Below the pieces are notes generated by a model that saw only the letters and a program-made list of their open reading frames with translations, was not told where the DNA came from and did not search any database. Both the position numbers and the translations under genes were made by a program. A DNA stretch of 64,000 bases from Desulfuromonadales bacterium (GTDB lineage Bacteria; Desulfobacterota; Desulfuromonadia; Desulfuromonadales; Syntrophotaleaceae), in assembly GCA_013619105.1 (NCBI GenBank), contig JABXKU010000004.1:1-64000 (forward strand), read 5' to 3'. Of this stretch, positions 32,920 through 43,749 are shown one piece after another. Within the stretch, counting starts at the first letter, position 1. Every line of letters starts with the position of its first letter.

Positions 32920-34332
32920 TCAAGGGGTTAATCTGGCAATGAGCTCCAATAAGGGTCCGGGAAATAGTCCGAAAGCCAGGGTCAAAACCAAGCAAAGAGC
33001 AATGACGGTATATTCCCCTGCATGACCCTCCACCGCTTCAGCTGATGAGGACGAGGGCATATACATCTGAATGACGGGCTGCAGATAAAAGTAGATGGAG
33101 ACTACCGATACCAGAATGCCGATTATTGCCAGCAGTGGATAACCGGCGGACAGGGCGGCAGAAAAAATCGCCAACTTGCCCATAAAACCCACCGTCGGTG
33201 GCAGACCAGCCAAGGCGAGAAGCAGTACCGTCAGAGCCAGGGCACGCAGAGGCTGGCGACGGGCCAGGCCACGGTAGTCGCTGAGTTGCTGAGGCTCCTT
33301 GTCTGCAGAGAAGGAAGTGATAACGGCAAAGATCCCCAGGGTGATGACGCTGTAGCCTACCAGATAGAAGAGTGCGGCAGTACGCCCGGTGTGGTTCCAG
33401 CAGAGCAGGCCGGTGAGCACGAAGCCCATATGGACCACCGAGGAGTAAGCCAGCATCCGTTTGACATTGCTCTGGGCCAGCGCGCAGAGGGTGCCGACCA
33501 CCATGGAGAGCAAGGCCAAGGTTATCAGCACCGGCTCAAAGATTGCGGGAGCTGCGGGTAGGGTTGCGGTCAGGGTCAGCAGCGCTGCAATTACGGCACC
33601 CTTGCTGCCACTGGCCAGAAGGCCGGTGACCGGTGCAGGAGCGCCCTGATAAACATCCGGCGTCCAGAAATGAAAGGGAGCCAGAGAAAGTTTGAAAGCA
33701 AAGGCGGCCAATAGCAGGGCCATGCCCGCCAGGGCCACCGATTGCATCGGCGCGCCAGACAACAGGGCCGCGGTGGCGGCGGGCAATTGCAGGCTGCCAC
33801 TTGCGGCGTAGAGCAAAGCCATGCCAAAGGCCAACAGCCCGGCGGCTACCCCACCGGGGACCAGATACTTGAGGCCGGCTTCAGCGCCAAGGGGACAATC
33901 TTTGTTAAAGGCGATAAGTACATAAAAGACCAGAGTGAAGGCTTCCAACGCCAGAAAGATCCCGCTTAGAGAGACGGCAGAGGACAGCAGACCCATGCCG
34001 GCTGCGGCAAATAGCAGCAGAGCGGTGTATTCTCCGCTGGGCAACTGGCGCCGGGTCAGATAGGCGCTAGAAGAAATCAAGGTAGCTGCGGTGGCTAAGG
34101 ACCAAAGTGCGATGAAAAAGCGCGCATAAGGTCCAGCAGCATACATGCCGCCTACTTCCATCAGACAGGGGGGCAGCAACAACGCGCTGAGCGCTGCACA
34201 CAGGGCTACAAGCGCCCCGACAACCAGGGGCCAACTACGGCCGACAGAGCCTCGAGCCAGCAACAGCAGGGCGGTGGCGCCGAGGGCCAGAATCATTAGA
34301 GGCAGTAGGGCAATCAGTTCCGTTACCGTCAC
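32920..34332 (-). CDS. nuoN: NADH-quinone oxidoreductase subunit N
   Basis: Multi-TM antiporter-like; position at end of nuo operon. Confidence 0.93.
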   Translation of the reverse strand: MTVTELIALLPLMILALGATALLLLARGSVGRSWPLVVGALVALCAALSALLLPPCLMEVGGMYAAGPYARFFIALWSLATAATLISSSAYLTRRQLPSGEYTALLLFAAAGMGLLSSAVSLSGIFLALEAFTLVFYVLIAFNKDCPLGAEAGLKYLVPGGVAAGLLAFGMALLYAASGSLQLPAATAALLSGAPMQSVALAGMALLLAAFAFKLSLAPFHFWTPDVYQGAPAPVTGLLASGSKGAVIAALLTLTATLPAAPAIFEPVLITLALLSMVVGTLCALAQSNVKRMLAYSSVVHMGFVLTGLLCWNHTGRTAALFYLVGYSVITLGIFAVITSFSADKEPQQLSDYRGLARRQPLRALALTVLLLALAGLPPTVGFMGKLAIFSAALSAGYPLLAIIGILVSVVSIYFYLQPVIQMYMPSSSSAEAVEGHAGEYTVIALCLVLTLAFGLFPGPLLELIARLTP

Positions 34333-35843
34333 GGTAATCCTCCACTTAGGCTCAGGGGAGCAGCACCGTTCAGCAACTGCTGAGCCGAGCCGCGTAGCGG
34401 TTCAAGAAAGGTTTCCGGGTGAAGGCCAAGCCACAGCACCAGCAGAACCAGGGGGACCAGAAGTAGCCATTCGCTCAAAACCAGATCGGACCAGGATTTC
34501 TCATCTTGGGCCGGACCCCAGATTACGCTCTGCAGCAGGCGCAACATGTAGATAGCGGCAAGCAACAGACCCGCCGCTGCTAGAACCGCCCACAAGGGTT
34601 GCACGCTGAAGGTTCCGAGCAGAATCAGAATTTCACCGACAAAATTGTTGAGTCCCGGCAGGCCGAGGGCGGCCAAGGAGAAAAATAGTAGCATGGCCGA
34701 GAGCTTGGGTGCCCGGCCCCATAAACCACCTAGCTCTTCAAGCTGCCGAGTACCGGCGCGTTTTTCGATTAAAGCAATAAGAATAAATAGGGCGGCGGTG
34801 GTCAAGCCGTGGTTGACCATCTGCAGCAGGGCGCCTTCGACGGCAGTGGTGGTCCAGGCGCTTAGCCCCAAAAGAATAAATCCGAGGTGAGCCAGGGAGG
34901 AGTAGGCCACCAGGCGTTTAAGATCCCTCTGGGCGCTGGCAATCCAGCCGCCGTAAAGGATGCTGACCAGGGAAAGAACGGCCAGCAGCGGTAGGGCGGC
35001 TTGAGCGGTGTCAGGAAACAGCGGCAGAGCAAATCGTATCAGACCATAAATGCCGGTTTTGGCTAGCACACCGGCCAAGAGCAGGCTGCAGGCCGCCGGA
35101 GCGGCGCTGTAGGTGTCGGCCTGCCAGCTGTGCAGGGGCACCAGCGGTACCTTGATCAGGAAGGCCAGAGCAAAGGCGGCAAACAGCCAGGGCTCCAGTC
35201 CGGTGGGTACCACGGTGTTTTGCAGGGCGGACAGGGCGAAGCTGTAGTCGCCGCTCTGCTGGCCGTGTAATACATAAAGGCTAATGATAGCCAACAGCAT
35301 CAACAAGCTGCCGGCTAAGGAGAAGAGGAAGAACTTCATGGCGGCGGCCATGCCGCCCCGTTGGCCCCAGATGCCGATCAAAAAGAACAGGGGAATCAGC
35401 ATTAGCTCCCAGCTGATGTAGAAAAGCACCAGGTCCAGGGCCATGAACACCCCCAACACACCGGCTTCCACCAACAGCAGTAGAGCGAAATAGGCGGTTG
35501 GTCGGTTGTCCTCATTCCAAGAGAGCCCTATTGCCAGCACCGAGAGAAAAGCGGTCAGCAAGATCATCAGCAACGAAAGGCTATCGATGCCGAGGCTGAC
35601 TTGAATGCCCAAGGCTGGGATCCAGCGGTAGTTTTCCCGCAGCAGCCAGCCAGTCTCGGCAGGTAGCAGCACGAAACAGCCAATGGCGATAAGTAGCACA
35701 GCCAGGGTGCCGGCCAGGGCCAAGCTGCGGGCAGCTGCAGGCCGATGCCGACAGGCCAGGCAAAGGGCTGCGGTGCCGACGGGCAGGGTCAGCAGCAGGG
35801 TCAGCAAAGGTAAGGGGCAGGTACCAGTCATTATGGTTTCCAT
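34329..35843 (-). CDS. nuoM: NADH-quinone oxidoreductase subunit M
   Basis: Antiporter-like; FYISWELMLIPLFFLIGIWG; probable start METIM. Confidence 0.93.
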   Translation of the reverse strand: METIMTGTCPLPLLTLLLTLPVGTAALCLACRHRPAAARSLALAGTLAVLLIAIGCFVLLPAETGWLLRENYRWIPALGIQVSLGIDSLSLLMILLTAFLSVLAIGLSWNEDNRPTAYFALLLLVEAGVLGVFMALDLVLFYISWELMLIPLFFLIGIWGQRGGMAAAMKFFLFSLAGSLLMLLAIISLYVLHGQQSGDYSFALSALQNTVVPTGLEPWLFAAFALAFLIKVPLVPLHSWQADTYSAAPAACSLLLAGVLAKTGIYGLIRFALPLFPDTAQAALPLLAVLSLVSILYGGWIASAQRDLKRLVAYSSLAHLGFILLGLSAWTTTAVEGALLQMVNHGLTTAALFILIALIEKRAGTRQLEELGGLWGRAPKLSAMLLFFSLAALGLPGLNNFVGEILILLGTFSVQPLWAVLAAAGLLLAAIYMLRLLQSVIWGPAQDEKSWSDLVLSEWLLLVPLVLLVLWLGLHPETFLEPLRGSAQQLLNGAAPLSLSGGLP

Positions 35844-35856
35844 GGCAGTGATCGTT

Positions 35857-37719
35857 TCAGGATTGCAGCAGCTGCAACAGCAGCCAGCCAAGCAGAGCAC
35901 TCAGGCCCAGGACCATTCCTGTCAGGTAATGGGACAATTGGCCGCTGGTTAGTCGGCGTAGTTGCCGGCCGCTCTGCAAACAGAGTAGAGCCGCCCCCCG
36001 ATAAAGGCCGCCGAGAAATTCTTCATCAAATTGACGCCAGCCGCAGGCCAGGGTGCGGAAGGGTCGCTGCAGCAGCTCTTCCTGCCAGCGATCGACTTCG
36101 CCGCCACGCAAGAAAAAAGCTTCGATGCGGCCAGCCGGGCGCAGGGCCGGGCTTCGCCAGTAGCGGTAACGGCTCCACAGCCAAGCGGTGAGCACCAGCA
36201 ATGCGGCTGTAGCCGCCATGATAAATTCGGCGCTTAGATGGGGATGCAGAATGACGCTAACGGGTTCAAGCAAGTGCTGTAGGCGCAAGTTTCCGCCCCA
36301 CATCGGAGGTAGATTGAGCAAGCCGCCGCCAAGGCCAAGCAGGGCCAGAGGCAGGAGCGGCCAGAGCATGCTGATCGGTAGCTTGTGAGAACTTGTCGCG
36401 GGTTGATGGGGGCCGCATAACACATAGAGCAGCCGAAAGCTGTACAGGGCCGTGAGCAGGGCCGCCAGTAATCCCATCCCGCCGAGGAGCTGATAGTATC
36501 GCCCGCCGGTTGTGAAGGTGGCCATCAAAATGGCATCCTTGGAAAAGAAGCCACCGGTCAAGGGTACTCCCGCCAGGCACAGGCCACCAACTAGCAGAGG
36601 CCAGAGCAGCAGGGGCTGACGTCGGGCCACTCCCCGCAAATAGGCGAGTTGTTGTTCGCCGCCCGCCAGATGAATGACGCAGCCGGCAGCCATGAACAAC
36701 AGGGCCTTGTAGAAGGCGTGAACCAGCAGATGAAACAGGGCGCCGCTGACTGTTCCGGCTCCCACGGCCAGAAACATATAGCCGACTTGACTCATGGTCG
36801 AGTAAGCCAGCAGCCGTTTCAGGTCCCGCTGAGCCAGAGCGCAGGCGGCACCATACAGGGCGGTGATGGCGCCGACGGTGGCGATGGCGGCCATCGCTGT
36901 TGCAGATAAGCTGAGCAGAGGGAAGAGTCGACAGAGCAGATAGACGCCGGCAGTGACCATGGTTGCAGCATGGATCAAAGCGGAAACCGGGGTCGGCCCG
37001 GCCATGGCATCGGGCAGCCAGGTCATGAAGGGTAGCTGAGCCGATTTGCCGCAAGCCCCGGCCAGCAACAGCAAGCCAAGAGCGGTGACGGTGGCCACCG
37101 GCAGAGTCGCAGCCTGGGTATTAATGGCTTGCAGATTCAGGGTGCCAGTCAACTTAAACAGCCAGAGGATGGCGACCAGCAAAAACAGGTCGGCACTGCG
37201 GGTTACTAGAAAGGCCTTGCGCCCGGCGCTAGCATTGGCGTCCTTCTGATACCAGTAGCCGATCAGAGCGTAGGAGCAGAACCCGACCCCTTCCCAGCCA
37301 AGCAACAACAGCAGTAGATTGTCGGCCAGCAACAGGGTCAGCATGGCAAAGACAAAAAGGTTGAGCAGAGCAAAGAAGCGGCTGACCGCCGGTTCCTTAT
37401 GCAGATAGGCGATAGCGTAGATATGAATGAGGGTCGCCACGCCGGTGACCATGAGGCACATGCAAGCCGCTAGGCGGTCGTAATGGAAGGCGAAGGAAAC
37501 CTGCAACGGGCCGCTTTGCAGCCAGCTGAAGAGCTCCAGGGTGGTGCCGTCGCCACTTGCCAGAGGCCATGCCAGGGCACTGGCCACAGCTGCCGACGCC
37601 ACAGCTAGCATCGCCAGCAGTTCGGTAACCCGCCGAGGCCAACTACGGCCGCCGAGCATGATCAGGCCGGCCCCACACAGGGGCAGCAGCACAATAAGGC
37701 CAATCAGCAAGTCGCTCAT
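35857..37719 (-). CDS. nuoL: NADH-quinone oxidoreductase subunit L
   Basis: WEGVGFCSYALIGYWYQ, WLPDAMAGPTPVSALIHAATMVTAGVYLL. Confidence 0.95.
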   Translation of the reverse strand: MSDLLIGLIVLLPLCGAGLIMLGGRSWPRRVTELLAMLAVASAAVASALAWPLASGDGTTLELFSWLQSGPLQVSFAFHYDRLAACMCLMVTGVATLIHIYAIAYLHKEPAVSRFFALLNLFVFAMLTLLLADNLLLLLLGWEGVGFCSYALIGYWYQKDANASAGRKAFLVTRSADLFLLVAILWLFKLTGTLNLQAINTQAATLPVATVTALGLLLLAGACGKSAQLPFMTWLPDAMAGPTPVSALIHAATMVTAGVYLLCRLFPLLSLSATAMAAIATVGAITALYGAACALAQRDLKRLLAYSTMSQVGYMFLAVGAGTVSGALFHLLVHAFYKALLFMAAGCVIHLAGGEQQLAYLRGVARRQPLLLWPLLVGGLCLAGVPLTGGFFSKDAILMATFTTGGRYYQLLGGMGLLAALLTALYSFRLLYVLCGPHQPATSSHKLPISMLWPLLPLALLGLGGGLLNLPPMWGGNLRLQHLLEPVSVILHPHLSAEFIMAATAALLVLTAWLWSRYRYWRSPALRPAGRIEAFFLRGGEVDRWQEELLQRPFRTLACGWRQFDEEFLGGLYRGAALLCLQSGRQLRRLTSGQLSHYLTGMVLGLSALLGWLLLQLLQS

Positions 37720-38021
37720 CCCTGCATATCCTTAAAGGTGTTGACGTCGATGGTGCCGGTGCGGCCGTGCAGATAGACCACCATGGCTAGGGCGACAGCT
37801 ACTTCGGCAGCGGTGACGGCCATGATCAACATGACCATCAGTTGACCGTCCAATTGCTGCCAGAAAGCGGAGCCCGCGACCAGCACCAGGCCGGCAGCGT
37901 TCAGCATGATTTCCACGCCGATGAGGATCATGACCAGGTTGCGCCGTACTAGGGTGCAGGACAGGCCCATGAAAAAGAGCGCCGCAGCGACCAATAAAAT
38001 ATGGTTTAAGGGCACGATCAT
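37716..38021 (-). CDS. nuoK: NADH-quinone oxidoreductase subunit K
   Basis: Three TM segments; MILIGVEIMLNAAGL. Confidence 0.94.
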   Translation of the reverse strand: MIVPLNHILLVAAALFFMGLSCTLVRRNLVMILIGVEIMLNAAGLVLVAGSAFWQQLDGQLMVMLIMAVTAAEVAVALAMVVYLHGRTGTIDVNTFKDMQG

Positions 38022-38533
38022 GACGACTCCTCCGCCTGACGGGCTTTGCGGCGCCGGCCCAGGTAGTAAGCGCCAACGGCGGCAAACAACAATTGGAAAG
38101 AAACGATTTCCACTGCCAGACCATAGCGGTCAAACAGGGCGGCGCCGAAACTGCGCGGTGAGGCATAGAAGAGCGGCACCGAGGCTTGGCTGGCCGGATC
38201 GAAGGTCAGAATCAGGCCGGCGGAGACCAGCAACAGCAAAAACAGCAGCAGCACCGGTGCCCACTGTCCGCGACTCAAGGCAGGCCTTTGCGAGTCGGGG
38301 CTAAGGTCCAGAGTCATGATAACGAATAGAAACAGTACCATGATCGCGCCAGCATAGACGATCACCTCCCAGGCGGCGATGAGCGGTGCGCCAAGCAGGT
38401 AGAACATCAGCGCCAGAGCGAAAAAGGCATTGATGAGAAAGATGACTGCATGCACCGGGCTTCTGCGGGTGATGCAGAGTAGGGTCGCCAGCAGGGCAGT
38501 CGCAGCTAGCAGATAAAAAAGTAGGCTTGCCAT
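38018..38533 (-). CDS. nuoJ: NADH-quinone oxidoreductase subunit J
   Basis: EVIVYAGAIMVLFLFVIMTLDL. Confidence 0.93.
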   Translation of the reverse strand: MASLLFYLLAATALLATLLCITRRSPVHAVIFLINAFFALALMFYLLGAPLIAAWEVIVYAGAIMVLFLFVIMTLDLSPDSQRPALSRGQWAPVLLLFLLLLVSAGLILTFDPASQASVPLFYASPRSFGAALFDRYGLAVEIVSFQLLFAAVGAYYLGRRRKARQAEESS

Positions 38534-38547
38534 AGTTACTTCCTCGC

Positions 38548-39078
38548 TTAGGGCAAGTTAGTTTTGATGTTGACCGGTGGAAGTTCGTCGTCGTTTCCAC
38601 CACGGGGAGCCGCAACGCCGATGCCGCTATGGCGGTAAAAGTGGTAGTTGGGGTCTTTGCCGCCGTGATCGACGAGCAGGTCCTCTTTTTCCCAGACCAG
38701 TTTTAGTGGGTCGCGATTGCCCAGTTCGTATTCGGGGCTCATTTGGATAGCCATAGTCGGGCAGGCTTCGGCACAGAGTCCGCAATAGATACAGCGGGCG
38801 AAGTTGATGCGAAACCAGGCTGCCTGGCGGCGACCGTCCTCCCGCTCGGCGGCCTGCATAGAGATGCAGTCGACGGGGCAGGCGGCGCTGCACAGATGAC
38901 AGGCCACACAGCGCTCCTCACCTTCCGGATCGCGGGTCAGAATCATCCGCGCCCGGTAGCGAGGTGGCGGAGTGCGTTTCTGCTCCGGATAGGAGATGGT
39001 TACCGGTCGCTTGAACAGATAGCGCAGGGTGACCCAGAAGGGTTGAAAGGTGCCTTTGATATCTCGCCAAAGGTTCAT
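38548..39078 (-). CDS. nuoI: NADH-quinone oxidoreductase subunit I (2x 4Fe-4S)
   Basis: CVACHLCSAACPVDCI, CIYCGLCAEACPTMAI. Confidence 0.95.
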   Translation of the reverse strand: MNLWRDIKGTFQPFWVTLRYLFKRPVTISYPEQKRTPPPRYRARMILTRDPEGEERCVACHLCSAACPVDCISMQAAEREDGRRQAAWFRINFARCIYCGLCAEACPTMAIQMSPEYELGNRDPLKLVWEKEDLLVDHGGKDPNYHFYRHSGIGVAAPRGGNDDELPPVNIKTNLP

Positions 39079-40076
39079 GATGCTCCTCCCAGCCAGAGCA
39101 GCACGCCACCCGTGACTAGCAGATTGACCAGGGCCAGTGGTACCAGTATTTTCCAGCCAAAGGCCATCAGTTGGTCGTAGCGCAAACGTGGCAAGGTGCC
39201 GCGAATCCAGATGAAGACAAAGGCCACAGCCAGCACCTTGCCCAGAAACCAGATGATGGGCGGCAAAAACGGACCGTGCCAGCCACCGAGGAACAGACTG
39301 GTGATAATGGCGCCGAGGACCACTAGGTTAAGGTATTCGCCGACGAAAAACAGGCCGAAGCGCATCCCGGAATACTCGGTGTGATAGCCCGCCACTAATT
39401 CATTCTCTGCTTCGGGAAGGTCGAAGGGAGTGCGCTTCGACTCGGCTAGGGCACTGATGAAGAAGATGCCGAAGGCCACAGGGTTGCACAGGGCAAAGGG
39501 CGCTGATGCTTGAGCCTGCACGATCTCTGTCAGCGAGAAGGAGCGGGCCATGAGAATCACCGGCACAATGGACAGGCCCATGGCCAGCTCGTAGGAGAGC
39601 ATCTGGCCCATGGCGCGCAGGGCGCCGAGCAAGGCGTATTTAGAATTGGAGGCCCAGCCGCCGAGGGCGACACCGTACACCGCCAGGGAGGAGAGGCCGA
39701 AAAAGTAGAGGATGCCTACATTGAGGTCGCAGACCACCATCGGTAGCTGCCGGCCGAATATTTCCAAGGGGGGCGCGAAGGGGACCACGGCAAAGGCCAG
39801 CAGGGCAGTGACTGCTGCCAGGCCTGGCGCCAGCATAAATAGCCATTTATCGGCCTGCGCCGGAATAAAATCTTCTTTGGTCAGAAGTTTGATCAGATCC
39901 GCCAGGGGCTGCAGCATGCCTCCGAAGCCGACCCGGTTGGGTCCGTAGCGGCGCTGCATGCGGCCCAGAATTTTGCGTTCGGCGAGTACCAGGTAGGCGG
40001 CCATGGATAGCAGAACGGCGAGGACCATACCGAGCTTAATCAGTATTAGCAGCCCTGTGAGCAAAAGATCGTTCAT
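39075..40076 (-). CDS. nuoH: NADH-quinone oxidoreductase subunit H
   Basis: AERKILGRMQRRYGPNRVG, RTPFDLPEAENELVAGYHTEYSGM. Confidence 0.96.
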   Translation of the reverse strand: MNDLLLTGLLILIKLGMVLAVLLSMAAYLVLAERKILGRMQRRYGPNRVGFGGMLQPLADLIKLLTKEDFIPAQADKWLFMLAPGLAAVTALLAFAVVPFAPPLEIFGRQLPMVVCDLNVGILYFFGLSSLAVYGVALGGWASNSKYALLGALRAMGQMLSYELAMGLSIVPVILMARSFSLTEIVQAQASAPFALCNPVAFGIFFISALAESKRTPFDLPEAENELVAGYHTEYSGMRFGLFFVGEYLNLVVLGAIITSLFLGGWHGPFLPPIIWFLGKVLAVAFVFIWIRGTLPRLRYDQLMAFGWKILVPLALVNLLVTGGVLLWLGGAS

Positions 40077-42454
40077 AGCGCGCTCACTTTCTCCACCCGG
40101 CAGGGTTGGGATGGTTGACCGGGATAGAAACTCTCCAGTTCGGTACGGCGCAGGTGCGGTACGATGACGACCCCCGCCGCCATGCGGTCACTGAGTTGGG
40201 CGGGAAGGGTCAGTTGGATTTCGCCAGCGCTAAGTCGTACTAGGTCACCGGCGGCGATGCCCAGTCGGTCTGCGTCGAGCTCATGCAGCAGCAGATAGGG
40301 TTGCGGCCGAACCGGATCAAGAGGTGACGAATGAGCACTTAAGACTTCGGAACCGTAGAGGGTTTCACACGCCAGCAGCTGCAGAGCATCGACCTGCTCG
40401 GTAATTAGTGCATGAGGTTGGGACAGCGGTTTATCTGCGGATTGAATCCGTTGTCCAGAGCCTTCGGCCAGCAAATCCGGTAGCCCGGCCAGACGTGGTT
40501 CTTGCGTTGCCAGTTCCCGGCGAATCTTGGCGAGGTCAACGGGTAGGTCGCAGAGTTTGGCTAGCAGCGCCCAGGCTTGGCAAGGCAAAGCGCCGGGGGT
40601 AGTCGTTGAGAAGCTCCGGGGCGGATGATTGCCCTGGCTAGTAATGCGTAGGGGCTGCCCTGGACTGAAGACTGGGGCAAAGGCCTGCATCCGACCCTCG
40701 TTGTTGATCAAGGTGCCGGCCCCTTCGGCCAGAGCCGTGGTTGGCAACAGCAGATCGGCTTTAGCGGCGATCAGGCTGGGCAGATGGTCGAAGACAGCTA
40801 GAAAGTCTAGCTGCTCTAAACCTTGAAGCAACTGCTGCCGGTCTGGGCAGTCGGTCAGAGGGTCGGCTTCCAGGCAAACTAGGGCTTTGATCCGGCCAGA
40901 GGCCATATCTGCCAGCAATTGTTCGAAGTCTGGGCCGTCGGCGGCTAGCAGGGCGGCGCCAAAGCTGTTGGCTTCCGGTAGCAAGACCATAGCCAGACAG
41001 GAGCGGTCCTCACTATTTAACTTTTGCGCTGCGGCCAGTAGAGCAGTCGTGCCTTCGGCGCCTAGCAGGTCGCCTCCGCCGATTAATACAGGGCGCTGAG
41101 CCAGCTGCAGAGCCTCTACCAAAGGTTGAAGCTTGGTCGGCAGAGTCTCGCCTAGCGATAGGGCGCTGAGCAACTGGAGCAGCTCTTGTGGCTGGCAGGC
41201 TAGATATTCTGTGCTGCAGGGCAGTTCAACCGGCCGTGGGTCGCAGATCATCACCCGGCCTCCGTTGCGAACCGCCTGACGAATGGCCAAGGCGAGCATA
41301 GGACCTTCAGCCAGCGGATCGGCTCCCGTTAGCAGTATCAGGTCGCTGTTGCGCACATCGGCTAGACTGGCACTTAGTTCTGTGGGCAGAGTGGTTGCAG
41401 CGCGAGCGGCTCGATCACGACCGGCATGACTGCCGTAAACGGGGGCGGCGCTGCCGAGCTGTTCGCTCAGGCGCTGCAATAGATAGTTGGCTTCCAAGCT
41501 GGCCCGGCCGGAACCTAGCAGGGCGATGGAATCGCTACCGTGACACTCGATTAGTTTTGTCAGGCGCTGTAGCAGAGTCTCAAGGGCCTCGTTCCAGGGG
41601 ATTTCTTCACCGTGCAACAGGGGAGTCCGTGGGCGGTCGGAGTGGTTGACGTAGTCGTAGCCGAAGCGGCCCCGATCGCAGATGAAGCAGCCGTTGATCT
41701 CGGGGTTGTTGCCGGAACGAACGCGTTGCAATTCACGAAAGCGAGCACCGGGGATCGTTGCGCAGCCGAGGGAACAGTGAGGGCAGACCGAGGGAGCTTC
41801 CTGTAGATCCCAGAATCGGGAAGTAAAGCGGTAGGGCTTATTGGTCAGCACTCCCGTTGGGCAGAGGTCGATCAGGTTACCGGCAAAGGGGCTCTCCAGA
41901 GGCCCATCTTGAAAGCGTCCGAAATAGAGGCGCTGGTTGGAGCCGAGCACGCCGTAATCGGTGCCTCCGCAGTAATCCTGATAGGTGCGAACGCAACGGT
42001 AACATTGAATGCAGCGATTCATCTCATGATGGATGAAAGGCCCCAGGTCCTGGTTTAGGTAAGTGCGCTTTTTGCCCGTGTAACGCCGTACGCTGTGTCC
42101 GCTGGCCACAGTCATATCTTGCAACTGGCATTCGCCGCCTTCGTCGCAGACCGGGCAGTCGTGGGGGTGGTTAAGCATCAACCACTCGATGACCTGGCCA
42201 CGATAAGCGACGGCCTCGGGGGCCTCTGTCGATACCACCATGCCGTCTTTGGCTTCGACCATGCACGACATCTGCATGCCCTTGACCGGACCGTCGATAA
42301 ATAGCATGGCGCACAGCCGGCAGGCACCGACGGCACCCAGGGCCTCATGGTAGCAAAAATGGGGCACGACGATGCCGAGCTGTTGGGCAGCCTCCAGGAC
42401 GTTGGTCCCTTCAGGCACGGTCACGCTCTGGTTGTCGATGATCAGAGTCGGCAT
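40073..42454 (-). CDS. nuoG: NADH-quinone oxidoreductase subunit G
   Basis: 2Fe-2S and His/Cys Fe-S motifs (HPHDCPVCDEGGECQLQD), molybdopterin-oxidoreductase-like body; start moved to MPTLIIDN at 42454. Confidence 0.93.
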   Translation of the reverse strand: MPTLIIDNQSVTVPEGTNVLEAAQQLGIVVPHFCYHEALGAVGACRLCAMLFIDGPVKGMQMSCMVEAKDGMVVSTEAPEAVAYRGQVIEWLMLNHPHDCPVCDEGGECQLQDMTVASGHSVRRYTGKKRTYLNQDLGPFIHHEMNRCIQCYRCVRTYQDYCGGTDYGVLGSNQRLYFGRFQDGPLESPFAGNLIDLCPTGVLTNKPYRFTSRFWDLQEAPSVCPHCSLGCATIPGARFRELQRVRSGNNPEINGCFICDRGRFGYDYVNHSDRPRTPLLHGEEIPWNEALETLLQRLTKLIECHGSDSIALLGSGRASLEANYLLQRLSEQLGSAAPVYGSHAGRDRAARAATTLPTELSASLADVRNSDLILLTGADPLAEGPMLALAIRQAVRNGGRVMICDPRPVELPCSTEYLACQPQELLQLLSALSLGETLPTKLQPLVEALQLAQRPVLIGGGDLLGAEGTTALLAAAQKLNSEDRSCLAMVLLPEANSFGAALLAADGPDFEQLLADMASGRIKALVCLEADPLTDCPDRQQLLQGLEQLDFLAVFDHLPSLIAAKADLLLPTTALAEGAGTLINNEGRMQAFAPVFSPGQPLRITSQGNHPPRSFSTTTPGALPCQAWALLAKLCDLPVDLAKIRRELATQEPRLAGLPDLLAEGSGQRIQSADKPLSQPHALITEQVDALQLLACETLYGSEVLSAHSSPLDPVRPQPYLLLHELDADRLGIAAGDLVRLSAGEIQLTLPAQLSDRMAAGVVIVPHLRRTELESFYPGQPSQPCRVEKVSAL

Positions 42455-42459
42455 GGCGT

Positions 42460-43749
42460 TCAGGATTCCTTTAACGAGCTGTTGCGGGGCAAGGGGCAAC
42501 GACCTTTTTTAACGTGATCGAGCACTTCTTCCTCAAATAGGCGTAGCAAGCCGTCGACCGGGCCCATGGCACCGAGAGCCAGAGCGCAGAAAGAACGCCC
42601 GTTGATATGTCCCAGAAGTTCACGCAGCATGGCGACATCGTCGACAGTGCCCTGGCCGCTCTCGATTTTTTCCAAAACCCAGCAGACCATGGGCAGGCCG
42701 TCCCGGCAGGGGGTGCACCAGCCGCAGCTTTCCCGGGCGAAAAACCGCATTAGATTGAGGGTTGCCGCCACCATGCAGGTCTGGTCGTCAAAGACCACCA
42801 GGCCGCCGGTGCCGAGGCGGGTTTTGACCGCTTCGAGTGGGACGTAATCCATAGCCACATCCAAGTGGGCCGCGGTCAGGTAAGGGGTCGAGGCGCCGCC
42901 GGGTAGGCAGGCCTTGAATTTACGCCCTTGCCAGACTCCGCCGCCATGCTCCTCCACCAATTCGCCGATGGTAACGCCCATGGGCAGTTCGACGCAGCCG
43001 CGGTTATTGAGATGCCCGGCTAGTCCGTAGAGCTTGGTGCCAGCACCTTCTTCGGTGAGGGCCAGATCTGAAAACCATTGGGCACCACCGTTGACGATAT
43101 GGGGAATATTGGCCAGGGTCTCGATGTTGTTGAGAACTGTCGGTTTGGCGAACAGGCCCTTAATAGCTGGAAAGGGCGGTTTGGAGCGGGGGTTAGGTCG
43201 CTTGCCCTCCAGCCCGTTGAGCAGGGCGGTTTCCTCGCCGCAGATGTAACGACCGGCGCTGCGGTGGACATGCAGTTCAAAGGAAAAGTCGCTGCCGAGG
43301 ATGTTGCGACCCAGGAGCCCTGCCTGTTTGGCTTCGGCAATGGCCCGCTGCAGGTTAGCGTAGCACTGGTCGTAGGCATAGCGCAGAAAGATGTAGCCGG
43401 TGGTGATGTTAAGAGCGTAGGCCGAGAGGACCATCCCCTCCACGAGCTGGTGAGGGTCGGCTTCGAGAAGTGCCCGGTCTTTGAAGGTGCCCGGCTCCAT
43501 TTCGTCGCCGTTGCAGACCAGATATTTGTCTCCGGGTGCGTCGAAGGGGAAAAAGGACCATTTGAGGCCGGTGGAGAAACCGGCACCGCCGCGGCCACGC
43601 AGTCCTGACGCCTTGACCTCGTCACGGATTTGGGCTGGCTGCAGTTCGCGTAGTGCTTTCTCAAGACCCTGATAACCGCCGTTCTGGCGGTATTCATCGA
43701 GCAGCACCGTGTGGTTCGGCCGACGGTTCTTGAATAGTAGCTGGCTCAT
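42460..43749 (-). CDS. nuoF: NADH-quinone oxidoreductase subunit F
   Basis: GRGGAGFSTGLKW, ESCGWCTPCRDG. Confidence 0.95.
   Translation of the reverse strand: MSQLLFKNRRPNHTVLLDEYRQNGGYQGLEKALRELQPAQIRDEVKASGLRGRGGAGFSTGLKWSFFPFDAPGDKYLVCNGDEMEPGTFKDRALLEADPHQLVEGMVLSAYALNITTGYIFLRYAYDQCYANLQRAIAEAKQAGLLGRNILGSDFSFELHVHRSAGRYICGEETALLNGLEGKRPNPRSKPPFPAIKGLFAKPTVLNNIETLANIPHIVNGGAQWFSDLALTEEGAGTKLYGLAGHLNNRGCVELPMGVTIGELVEEHGGGVWQGRKFKACLPGGASTPYLTAAHLDVAMDYVPLEAVKTRLGTGGLVVFDDQTCMVAATLNLMRFFARESCGWCTPCRDGLPMVCWVLEKIESGQGTVDDVAMLRELLGHINGRSFCALALGAMGPVDGLLRLFEEEVLDHVKKGRCPLPRNSSLKES

Noticed and set aside
36266-37054. 262-aa same-strand ORF inside nuoL in another frame
   Set aside because: Overlaps confident NuoL; sequence looks like a frame-shifted reading.
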